A stretch of 34,383 nt of DNA. Origin: CAYYGL01 sp964471235. Lineage in GTDB: Bacteria > Calditrichota > Calditrichia > RBG-13-44-9 > J075. Location of the stretch: NCBI GenBank assembly GCA_964471235.1, contig CAYYGL010000028.1, forward strand, positions 1 through 34,383. Reading direction: 5' to 3'. A model generated the notes under the pieces. It ran no database searches. It was not told the DNA's origin and worked only from the letters and a program-made list of their open reading frames with translations. A program made the position numbers and the translations under genes. Shown piece after piece: positions 1 to 7,819 of the stretch. The number at the start of each line of letters is the position of its first letter. The first letter of the stretch is position 1.

Positions 1-93
1 GAATGCACTAAACTAAAAATTACAATATAGGGAATTTTTTACTGAAACAGTACGGAAGCGTCTTTTCGTGAGAACCTTGAGAACCAGAGGCTA

Positions 94-405
94 ATGTCGC
101 GCCAGACGCTGGTACAACTGAGGAAATACGGCGTAACCGATTCAACAACACTAAAGCTGGAATTTTTCTTTCGTACAGACACCGGGGAAAAGGCGGATGC
201 TCTAACAGCGGCGCTGAAAAAATTGAGCTACGAGGTGGAAACAGGACGTACGGGGGACGATGAACCGCTCATCCTGATAAACGGGTGGACAACTCCCCTC
301 CAAATGAATGAGCGCTCCGTCGTAGCATGGACGGAACAAATGGTCCGGCTTGGCTACGACCATGACTGCGAGTTTGACGGTTGGGGGACTAATCCGGAGC
401 AATGA
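94..405 (+). CDS. RraB-like (ribonuclease E inhibitor RraB domain) protein
   Basis: This 103-residue soluble protein resembles the RraB family. In E. coli RraB binds the C-terminal scaffold of RNase E and lowers mRNA decay; whether this protein does the same is inference. Residues 20-50 fit the first strand-helix unit (LEFFFRTDTGEKADALTAAL followed by SYEVE), and the C-terminus ends in the family-typical EFDGWGT motif near residues 93-99. E. coli RraB is about 138 aa, so this is close to a minimal domain. An AGAGG stands just upstream of the ATG. The next gene begins about 95 bases downstream on the same strand, so the two could be cotranscribed. Base composition is ordinary here, unlike the AT-rich next gene. 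The family call is by motif only. Confidence 0.65.
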   Translation: MSRQTLVQLRKYGVTDSTTLKLEFFFRTDTGEKADALTAALKKLSYEVETGRTGDDEPLILINGWTTPLQMNERSVVAWTEQMVRLGYDHDCEFDGWGTNPEQ

Positions 406-499
406 AGGATACGACTCGACTGAAAGCGTTGTATTGAATAATCTTTCCTCTATAACAATTTCATTCTGTTGCCATGTTTGGAAGAGTGAACGGTTCCAT

Positions 500-1534
500 A
501 TGAAAAAAGAACTCAAAATATTTGTTAAATTTTTTCTGTCGACATTTATTGTTGTACTGGCTCTGAATATTGGAATACCAAATTCTGAACATCCCAATTC
601 CCTTGAAAGGGTATCTTATTTTCTTCGTTCTCTGGTTTCCGGGAAAGATTTTTACATCGGTTGGATTATCCTTCTTTTTCCCTATCTGATTAGTAGAATT
701 GTAGTCTTCCTCATAAAGAAATTCAGGGAAAAAAAATTGCTGAGTTTCCTATACCAGGCTCCCATCTTTCTTTTTGTCTATGCCTGTTTTTATGCCATTG
801 CCTTCATCTTACTCCTTTCATTGTTAACGATGGGTTTTGATTCGCTTTGGGGATATTATGAGTGGAATAATATCGCTTATACGCTAATGACATTTTACAC
901 TAACCACTTCTCTTTGTTTATCCTGCCGGTTTTCGTCTTACTCATCACCATTGTTTTTTTTAAAAAAGTAATTTCATTTGAAAAAAATTTAAAAAGGGTC
1001 CTACCTCCAAAAATATTTTTCAGCTATCATCCCATTACCCAAAAAAAGAATCATCTTCAATTGCCTTTCTTCAAATTCATTTATTTATTGCAACCGATAG
1101 CTTTATTTACCTTTTTGGGGATATTGGTAAAGATATTGTTTTTTATCATCAGCGATTCTGATTTCCTTGCTTACTCAGCTATGCCCTATGCAAAGGGCAT
1201 TAATGTCCCCCGATTAGACGTTCATACGAAAGAGAATAGGACCATCCTCTGGCCGAATTTATTTTTAACAATTGATTCGGAAGGGAGGATTAAGATTAAC
1301 AACATCCATTGCAGCCGAAAAGAAGTCGAGACAATTCTCAAGGGTATTCGTCATCATTTATCTACTGAAAAGTATTGGACTTCATATCAATTGGATGGAC
1401 GAAACTTCTCTTTCGGGAAAGAATCAAAAATAATATTGATAGCCGATGTGGATTGCGAGATGCGCCATATTCAACCGGTGTTAAACATGTTAGCTTCAAA
1501 TAATTTGACTCAGGTTATTTTTTTAACAAAATAA
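500..1534 (+). CDS. Polytopic membrane protein with C-terminal ExbD/TolR-like domain
   Basis: The protein has 344 residues if started at the ATG at 500 (MKKELKIFVKFF); the open frame reaches back to 350 but would overlap the previous gene. The N-terminal two thirds has about five hydrophobic segments (near residues 8-25, 52-72, 85-110, 135-155 and 195-215). After the last one the chain reads GINVPRLDV, then LFLTIDSEGRIKINN, then IILIADVDCEMRHIQPVLNM and VIFLTK. That series matches the periplasmic domain of ExbD/TolR (inlP..., dG.i.lng, v.i.aD..v.y..v..v...l). ExbD normally has a single TM helix and works with ExbB using the proton gradient to drive outer-membrane transport. Here the domain sits on a multi-pass anchor and no ExbB or TonB is visible. 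The gene is markedly more AT-rich than its neighbours, which suggests transfer. ExbD similarity is fairly secure; function is unknown. Confidence 0.6.
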   Translation: MKKELKIFVKFFLSTFIVVLALNIGIPNSEHPNSLERVSYFLRSLVSGKDFYIGWIILLFPYLISRIVVFLIKKFREKKLLSFLYQAPIFLFVYACFYAIAFILLLSLLTMGFDSLWGYYEWNNIAYTLMTFYTNHFSLFILPVFVLLITIVFFKKVISFEKNLKRVLPPKIFFSYHPITQKKNHLQLPFFKFIYLLQPIALFTFLGILVKILFFIISDSDFLAYSAMPYAKGINVPRLDVHTKENRTILWPNLFLTIDSEGRIKINNIHCSRKEVETILKGIRHHLSTEKYWTSYQLDGRNFSFGKESKIILIADVDCEMRHIQPVLNMLASNNLTQVIFLTK

Positions 1535-1701
1535 ATTCATAACTTATCCTGTGTAATTCAAAGATTGAATCTATCTGTTTTATCTTCAGCGGATCGTTTT
1601 TTATACCAATCAGGCATGATTACTGAAATAGAGCACAATTTATCCCGGCTATCCAGGGCAAGCAAATTTAATATCACACATTGTTACGGAGAATTTGTGT
1701 A

Positions 1702-2253
1702 ATGCAGAATGCCGAGTTAAGACAACACCACCCCCAACCCACCCTCACCACCCAACGCCTCCACCTCCGCCCCTTCCGCATGGAGGATGCACCGGAAGTG
1801 CAGCGATTGGCCGGCAATAAAAATGTTTCCGAACCCACTCTGAACATTCCTCACCCTTACGAAGACGGCATGGCGGAGGAATGGATATCCACCCACCAGC
1901 CGGGATGGGAGGAGGGCACCAGTGTTGTTTATGCCATTACCGATAAACAAACCGGTCAACTGATGGGTGCGGTGAGCTTAGTAAAGACTGAGAATAGCGT
2001 GGCGGAACTGGGATACTGGATAGGGGAACCCTATTGGGGAAGGGTATATTGCACGGAAGCGGCAAAGGCGCTGGTGAACTTTACTTTTGCCAATCTGGGG
2101 ATAACAAAAATTATCGCCCATCATTTAACGTCCAATCCTGCTTCCGGTCGGGTTATGCAAAAAATAGGGATGCAACACATTGGGAGCACCCAACTACCCG
2201 ATCGTCATGGTCACCCGGCGGAAGTGGAAATCTATGAAATGGAGAAACCCTGA
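1702..2253 (+). CDS. GNAT N-acetyltransferase, RimJ/RimL type
   Basis: The 183-residue protein transfers an acetyl group from acetyl-CoA to an amine, in family members often a protein N-terminus or a small molecule; the substrate here is unknown. It opens with the usual TTQRLHLRPFRMEDAPEVQ segment, has the central AELGYWIGEPYWG motif of the family, and then the pyrophosphate-binding loop GRVYCTEA. That loop normally reads GxGxATEA, so the valine in place of the second glycine is odd. NPASGRVMQKIGM near residue 150 is the typical last motif. The ATG at 1702 is chosen over a TTG at 1681 because a GGAG lies about 10 bases upstream. The ribosome-binding region is nearly identical to an arm of the palindromic repeat downstream of the gene. 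Confidence 0.85.
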   Translation: MQNAELRQHHPQPTLTTQRLHLRPFRMEDAPEVQRLAGNKNVSEPTLNIPHPYEDGMAEEWISTHQPGWEEGTSVVYAITDKQTGQLMGAVSLVKTENSVAELGYWIGEPYWGRVYCTEAAKALVNFTFANLGITKIIAHHLTSNPASGRVMQKIGMQHIGSTQLPDRHGHPAEVEIYEMEKP

Positions 2254-2279
2254 ACCGGTTGTTACCTATTCCTAATCCT

Positions 2280-2375
2280 CCACGAATTCCACTAATTTCC
2301 ACGAATTATGAAAAGTGGGTGATAATATCTTTTATCAAGAATTCGTGTGATTCGGAGAATTGGTGTAATTCGTGG
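2280..2375. repeat. Imperfect palindromic intergenic repeat, 9-nt internal period
   Basis: The left arm (from 2280, CCACGAATTCCACTAATT) and the right arm (2340-2375) are inverted copies around a loop of roughly 33 bases. The right arm is four successive 9-mers: AATTCGTGT, GATTCGGAG, AATTGGTGT, AATTCGTGG. Related 9-mers recur at 18095-18121 and near 1687-1703. A transcript of this stretch could form a long hairpin. It lies between the acetyltransferase and the asparaginase; a terminator or mobile mini-element role is inference. Confidence 0.75.
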
Positions 2376-2490
2376 TTTCAACTCAAATTAACAGCCTGCC
2401 CAACGGGGAGTTGGATTGTATGCCGCAGTCTAAAGCCTGCGGCTACCAGGAATGAAAAGATTCAATTTCAATACGGAAGACCCAACAGCG

Positions 2491-3489
2491 ATGAAAAAAC
2501 TGTTAATACTGCACACCGGCGGCACCTTTGGGATGGTGCCGGTAGAGCCGGACCAGACCCTGGCGCCCAACCAGATGCAGGAACGCATTACCCAATATGT
2601 TCCGGAAATTGAAAAAATCGCCCGGATCGATTTCCGGATGATTTTCAACATGGACAGCGCCGATATGCAGCCCCACCACTGGCAGGAATTGGCAACGGTC
2701 ATTTCTCAGGAAATGGATAACTATGACGGGTTTGTCATCATTCACGGCACCGATTCCATGTCTTATACGGCGGCGGCATTGTCATTTATGCTGCAACATC
2801 TGCCCAAACCGGTCATTCTCACCGGGTCGCAGCGCCCCCTGGCGGAAATCCGCACCGATGCCCGCACGAATCTGATCAATTCCGTGGAACTGGCGACCTA
2901 CCCGATCCCGGAAGTGTGCATCTTTTTCGGAACCTCCCTTTTCCGTGGTAACCGTGCGTTGAAAATTTCCAGCACCGGGTTTGAAGCCTTTGACAGCCCC
3001 AATTATCCGCCGCTGGCAACCGTCGGTCTGGACATCACCATCACCAACCGGCATCTGACACATCGCAAGCCGTTCCGGCTGGAAACGGCCCTTTCCGACC
3101 AGGTGATCGAGGTGCGCTATTTCCCGGGTCTTCGCCCGGAATTGCTGCGGCTGCTGCATCAGAGTTCCGTAAAAGCGGTCATCCTGAGAGCCCTGGGAAT
3201 GGGAAACATCGCCGTGGTGGATGCTGAGCTGGTACGGGAGATTAAACGGTTGGTGGAAGAGGGGCGGATTGTGGTGATTACCTCCCAGAGCCGACATGGC
3301 AGGGTGGATTTGACCCGCTATCAAAACGGGAAAATCCTGGCAGATGTGGGGGCAATTGGGGCTGGGGATATGACCACCGAGACAGCGATCGTGAAGATGA
3401 TGCACCTGCTGGGTGTTTATGGGGATGATCGGGAGACCATTCGGAAGCAGATCACCATGCCGCTGGCAGGAGAAATTACCCCGCTGTAA
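2491..3489 (+). CDS. ansA: Type I (cytoplasmic) L-asparaginase
   Basis: The protein hydrolyses L-asparagine to aspartate and ammonia. With the start at 2491 it has 332 residues, close to E. coli AnsA at 338. The N-terminus carries the first active-site motif LHTGGTFGM (T12), the second is HGTDSM (T87-D88), and the catalytic lysine is K158 in LFRGNRALKIS, which is the type I arrangement. There is no signal peptide, which supports a cytoplasmic enzyme. An in-frame ATG at 2452 would add 13 residues; I prefer 2491 because type I enzymes begin MKKLL just before the TGGT motif, although the Shine-Dalgarno evidence for either start is weak. The gene converges with the Lgt-family gene, with 37 bases between the stops. 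Confidence 0.92.
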   Translation: MKKLLILHTGGTFGMVPVEPDQTLAPNQMQERITQYVPEIEKIARIDFRMIFNMDSADMQPHHWQELATVISQEMDNYDGFVIIHGTDSMSYTAAALSFMLQHLPKPVILTGSQRPLAEIRTDARTNLINSVELATYPIPEVCIFFGTSLFRGNRALKISSTGFEAFDSPNYPPLATVGLDITITNRHLTHRKPFRLETALSDQVIEVRYFPGLRPELLRLLHQSSVKAVILRALGMGNIAVVDAELVREIKRLVEEGRIVVITSQSRHGRVDLTRYQNGKILADVGAIGAGDMTTETAIVKMMHLLGVYGDDRETIRKQITMPLAGEITPL

Positions 3490-3526
3490 AAGGGGATGCG
3501 CTGCACAGCGTCACCTTCGGGCATGC

Positions 3527-4327
3527 TTAGCCGACGGAGCCGGGGATATGAGGATTGGGTTTTGCAGCAGTGGTGGCGGTAAGTGAACGGTGCGCCAGGA
3601 ATACCCTGATGAGCAGTGCCATTCCCCATAAAAACAATCCGGCGGAAATCAATTGCGGAGCAGTTAAGCCCCACCAGGCAATCGGATTCAGACGGATAAA
3701 TTCCACGGCAAAGCGAACCATGCCTCCCATCACCAGGTAACTGCCAAATAAAAAGCCGTCTCCCTTGCTGTATTTCTCAATTCGTAACAAAATTAACAGA
3801 ATGATCAAATTGGCTGCCATTTCATAAAGCTGGGTGGGATGTACTTTCAAAAGAGTGGGCAAAACCCCATGAGGGAAGCTCATTCCCCACGGTAAGTCAG
3901 TGGGAATCCCGTAGCATCCATCACCAGCCATAAAGCAGGCAAATCTGCCAAAGATGATGCCCAGCGGAACCGCCGGGATCAACACATCTAAAAAATGAAG
4001 CAGGGAAATGCCCTTGTGCTTCATATAGAGATACAGAAGCGTTACGCAGGCGATAAACCCGCCAAACCAGCCCGAACCGTTCCAGCTAAAGAATACTTCG
4101 ATGGGATGTTTCAGAAACAGGCGCGGTGCTTCGAACAGGTAATAAATTTTGGAACCCACGTACGCACCGCCGCAAATCAACACCACCAGGTGCCAGAATG
4201 GAATGCCGGTGATATCGGACTGATGTACCCGGTATCCTAACAGGATAAAGCCTGCCACAAAACCAATGGTATTAAATAGCAAAAAAGAACTGATGTGAAT
4301 TCCGAACACGGTGATAATGGGACACAT
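3527..4327 (-). CDS. Prolipoprotein diacylglyceryl transferase family protein, divergent
   Basis: This 266-residue protein with about seven hydrophobic helices belongs to the Lgt family, whose classical member moves diacylglycerol from phosphatidylglycerol to the lipobox cysteine of prolipoproteins. Family marks visible are GRFACFMAGDGCYG (127-140), PWGMSFPHG (146-154), HPTQLYE (163-169) and RFAVEFIR (205-212). Two positions differ from the classical enzyme: the asparagine of the GRxGN signature is a cysteine (C131), and the His of the SFHGG loop seems replaced in GWFGG (86-90). It is therefore either a paralogue with altered activity or a divergent Lgt. A hairpin (4380-4416) separates it from the protease gene upstream on the same strand. 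A GGAG lies very close to the ATG, an atypically short spacing. Confidence 0.8.
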   Translation of the reverse strand: MCPIITVFGIHISSFLLFNTIGFVAGFILLGYRVHQSDITGIPFWHLVVLICGGAYVGSKIYYLFEAPRLFLKHPIEVFFSWNGSGWFGGFIACVTLLYLYMKHKGISLLHFLDVLIPAVPLGIIFGRFACFMAGDGCYGIPTDLPWGMSFPHGVLPTLLKVHPTQLYEMAANLIILLILLRIEKYSKGDGFLFGSYLVMGGMVRFAVEFIRLNPIAWWGLTAPQLISAGLFLWGMALLIRVFLAHRSLTATTAAKPNPHIPGSVG

Positions 4328-4379
4328 GCTCCGGGTCTCGGTTTTAGATGGAACTCAGGAATCCTGTTTGTTTAAATTC

Positions 4380-4416
4380 CTGCACCGCCATCGCTGGATT
4401 GGCGATGACAGTGCAG
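4380..4416 (-). terminator. Strong hairpin downstream of the M4 protease gene
   Basis: Arms 4380-4394 and 4402-4416 are 15-base inverted copies around a 7-base loop. On the minus-strand RNA the only two imperfect positions are G-U pairs, so the full stem can form. It begins 35 bases past the protease stop codon. No U tract follows, so it may instead be a 3'-end stabiliser or a dispersed palindrome. Confidence 0.5.
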
Positions 4417-4451
4417 GGAGGTAATTTCCGGGCAAATTCTCCGTTAATTGC

Positions 4452-6827
4452 TTACTTCATCAACACCATTTTGATGACTTTGTTAAACGACGCCGTTTCC
4501 ATTTTCAGGAAATAAATTCCGGAAGAGAAGCGGCTGGCATCCCAGGTAATATATTTTTCCCCGGAGGGCAGTACCCGGTTAATCAATACCGCCACTTGCT
4601 GACCGGTGGCATTATACACGGTGATGGTCACATGGGATTGCTCGGGGAGATAGAATTTCACCGTGGTGGAGGGATTAAAGGGATTGGGATAATTCTGGCT
4701 AAGAGAAAATGTATTGGGCTGGAAATTTCCCTCATCGCCTTTCTTGGAAAGCATATCTTTGCTCTGCACCGAGAGGTTGTTGAACACCGATTCCAGCACC
4801 CGGTTATAGGAGGCGGTTTCTTTTGCCCCCTCCAGGGAGGTGGCAACAGTCAAGAGGAAGTTTCGGGTGGCGATATCCTTGCTCTCCGCCCGTACCCGGT
4901 AAACCAGGTCGATGACTTTATTTAGTTGTTTGCCTCCCAGGGCTTTCAGGGTTATCTCTCCATTGATAAAAGCACTGGCATCCTTCACAAAATTGAACAA
5001 CTTCGCCTGGAGTTTGGGATTCTTTGCTAAAATCGCATAGACATTATCCATCTCATCCCGGTATTGTTCCGTAATTCGGTTGGCATAATAGACAGTAGAT
5101 TTGGAAGGATGGAGATCAATAGCGTTGTATTGTTTGGAGACAAAGGAATACAATGAGGTGAGACAGCCGCCGCCACCGCCGCCGGGATTGGAGCCGCCGC
5201 CGGCATTGGAACCATCTACCCCCACGGCATCCCAGGCATCGGACACCGCATTATACTCTGCCGAGCCGGTGCCGTACAAATCGGTTGCCGCATCCAGCGC
5301 ACCCAGGTAGGCATCGGAATAGTTCGAGGAACTGGTGAGATAGACCGTCAAATTGCGATAGGCAATCTTTGCCGCTTTGGTTATCCCGATGCCACTGACG
5401 TTGTAGGAAAACCCATTATCATTTACACCGGAACCGCCGTTGACCAGCAGATAATACCAGAAATTTTGCACACCGCTGTTGGTATGCACGCCGCCGTTAT
5501 CGCTGCTGCCAGTAAACCAGTAATTCCCCTTGTAGGTATCCGGATCACCGTCTTCATTGGGATTTGACATATTGCGGATACCGTTGCCGGTCAAGTCGAT
5601 TTGAGCGCCAATCAACCAATCGTTGCTGCCGGTGGCGTAATTTTCGATTGACTCGCCGAACACATCGGAGAAGGATTCGTTCAATGCCCCGGATTCATAC
5701 GTATATGCCAGGTTAGCGGAATGTTCCGTTACCCCATGGGTAATCTCATGCCCAACCACATCGATGGAAACCAGAGGACTGAAAGTCGAACCATCACCAT
5801 CGCCGTATGTCATCCGCTGCCCATCCCAGAAGGCATTGTTGTAATTCGTGCTGTAATGCACATAAGAGCGAATCACCGAGCCATTTCCGTCGTAGCTGTT
5901 TCGTCCATGTTGGGTAAGGTAATAGGAATGGGTTTGCTCTGCACCCCAGTGGGCATTCACGGCGGCACCATCGTTGCCAAAGAAGGTCGAGGTGCTGGTA
6001 AAATCCGTAGCGGCGGCATAGTTGGTGCCGTTATTCATGTTATACGTCTCAATGCCGTTGCCGCTCACGGTTTGCCGGAGCCGATAGTTGTTGGTGCTGA
6101 CCTGATCAGCAGTAAAAGAAACCGTTCCGTTGTAAAGGCTGGACCCGCTGGCAGCCACATTTGCCGTATGAATGCGGTTGTAAAAATTGAGGATTTCGCC
6201 GGTTTTAGCATCCACATCCACCACATACCGCCCTAAAGGCTGCTCGGCATAAATGTCGTATCGGTAAGCCAGCCGAAAACTTTCCGGGGTCATTAAAAAT
6301 TCCTGGGAGGTAATCACCAGTTCTCCCTGGGGTTGGGAAAACAAATTCGGCTCGGTCTGCCATTTGTAGAGCGTCCCCCCTACCCTGTTCAGGGCAAGTT
6401 GAAACGCTTCCCGCTCGGAAACCTGGGGCTGAATATCTATATCCAGACCGGATTGGAGATAGCCATTGGCAGACACAACTTTGCCGTTTTGCTCGTGCAA
6501 AATATAATCGGCTCCGATTACCTTGAGTCCTTTATGATATTGTTGATACCGGGTATGAGTCATCCCCAATTCGTCTGTAAAACTGCTTATTTCAACAATT
6601 TCATCATGAGGCATTACAGCCCGGTAGCGCTGAAAATAGTTCACTCTTTGAACAGAGGCATCATCCTTGAAATAGATGCGCCGGGGTATTTGGGTTTCAT
6701 CCACCATTAACACCCGCCGGGCGGCTTTATCAATCCGCTGCGCATCCTTATCCTGGTAATCACGCGCCATCATCAGGGTGGGAACACTCAAAAGCATCAT
6801 TAATAAAAAGCATATCGTTCTTTTCAT
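4452..6827 (-). CDS. Secreted M4 (thermolysin-like) metalloprotease with C-terminal sorting domain
   Basis: A 791-residue pre-pro-protease is read from the ATG at 6827, which has AGGAAGG ideally spaced; the upstream in-frame ATG at 6872 lacks this. Order of parts: signal peptide about 1-21; FTP/PepSY-type propeptide to about residue 225; catalytic domain about 225-545; Gly/Pro-rich linker; a helical segment of about 150 residues; then a C-terminal beta domain starting LSQNYPNPFNPSTTVKFY and ending KVIKMVLMK. Zinc ligands and the catalytic acid are H360, E361 and H364 (HEITH), with E384 in GALNESFSD. GGVHTNSG holds the transition-state histidine. The C-terminal domain is the type used for secretion or surface sorting in FCB bacteria. 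The enzyme should digest extracellular protein after removal of its propeptide. Confidence 0.93.
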   Translation of the reverse strand: MKRTICFLLMMLLSVPTLMMARDYQDKDAQRIDKAARRVLMVDETQIPRRIYFKDDASVQRVNYFQRYRAVMPHDEIVEISSFTDELGMTHTRYQQYHKGLKVIGADYILHEQNGKVVSANGYLQSGLDIDIQPQVSEREAFQLALNRVGGTLYKWQTEPNLFSQPQGELVITSQEFLMTPESFRLAYRYDIYAEQPLGRYVVDVDAKTGEILNFYNRIHTANVAASGSSLYNGTVSFTADQVSTNNYRLRQTVSGNGIETYNMNNGTNYAAATDFTSTSTFFGNDGAAVNAHWGAEQTHSYYLTQHGRNSYDGNGSVIRSYVHYSTNYNNAFWDGQRMTYGDGDGSTFSPLVSIDVVGHEITHGVTEHSANLAYTYESGALNESFSDVFGESIENYATGSNDWLIGAQIDLTGNGIRNMSNPNEDGDPDTYKGNYWFTGSSDNGGVHTNSGVQNFWYYLLVNGGSGVNDNGFSYNVSGIGITKAAKIAYRNLTVYLTSSSNYSDAYLGALDAATDLYGTGSAEYNAVSDAWDAVGVDGSNAGGGSNPGGGGGGCLTSLYSFVSKQYNAIDLHPSKSTVYYANRITEQYRDEMDNVYAILAKNPKLQAKLFNFVKDASAFINGEITLKALGGKQLNKVIDLVYRVRAESKDIATRNFLLTVATSLEGAKETASYNRVLESVFNNLSVQSKDMLSKKGDEGNFQPNTFSLSQNYPNPFNPSTTVKFYLPEQSHVTITVYNATGQQVAVLINRVLPSGEKYITWDASRFSSGIYFLKMETASFNKVIKMVLMK

Positions 6828-7819
6828 TATTTTCCTTCCTCTGTTTTTTAAATGGGATGATTTTGTTTCCAAAACACACCGGCGGTATGACGACAGACAG
6901 ATTGTCCGCTACATTCCCTGCCGGTGTCTTTCAACAACACCTCTGTTACGGCAACCACACCTTATGGTGGGATGTGAATATGTACCTGGAAGAAATAGCA
7001 ATGGATAGAGAATTGCCCGGATAAGTCGGCACGATCGGTGTTATACATGAGATTCGAGTTGTGAGTTTTCAGGTAAACTTTTCCGTTTCAGAAAAAAAAC
7101 GTGTCGCCCCAACACCCCTGATACACAGCTCTATAACAATGCGGTTACTCACCGGAAGGAATGTAAATCATCCCGCTTCCGGGAAGTTAAAACGAAAGGA
7201 TGAATCCACAGGAAAGCACCACTTCACATTAAACAAACTGGAAAAGGTTCCGCTCGGTTCAGTAATCATTTTCGCTACTTGAAGATGCAAGAAATATATC
7301 ATCTTTTTTGAATTTTGCAAGAGAAAAGTGGATATTGAGTAATTTTTTTGCAATTTTAACCAGGATATTCCACCGCTACCGGCGTTACAAGAAGAAACGA
7401 GAGGGAGCTCGCAACCACAACGGCAATATCTTCTATTGGATTGCCATATTTCTTTTTGCATCCGCCCTCTTTTTAATGTAGATTTATACATCGTGGCATA
7501 GAAAGGTTACCACCGGAAAAACCAACAACATTAATCGGAAATCGTCACGATTGGTTTAAAAAGCGAAACTCTTTTTTTGAAATACAGTATGATGGGAGAC
7601 CCGAATTTTTCGCCATATTAAGATTCGTAATGAAACGCATGGTGAATTTCGAACGAGTTGAGTCTGCAAAAAACCCCGATAGACAGGTTGCTTTCTCTTC
7701 TGTGCTGCATCCCGCTTAGAACTGTTCGATAAGGTAATCACTGAGAGTTTGCTCAATAAGACATTTTTCAACTCATAATAGATATACGAACCATTTAAGA
7801 AATAACTGGCAGGTTATCC
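6828..7819. other. Gene-free spacer of about 1 kb
   Basis: I find no convincing coding frame; small open frames on both strands have no signal sequence, domain motif or good ribosome-binding site. The stretch must hold the divergent promoters of the M4 protease (-) and htrA (+). On the minus strand a TTGCAA followed about 16 bases later by TATATT (near 7290-7319) could be a promoter, but promoter consensus in this lineage is uncertain. AT-rich blocks lie around 7280-7360 and 7540-7640. Confidence 0.5.

Noticed and set aside
2280..2375. Possible insertion-sequence ends around the acetyltransferase
   Set aside because: The flanking repeats are partial, no transposase is present and no target-site duplication is visible, so only the repeat relationship is claimed.
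7168..7491. 107-residue minus-strand frame in the spacer upstream of htrA
   Set aside because: No motif, no signal peptide and no Shine-Dalgarno; the composition is ragged and AT-driven.
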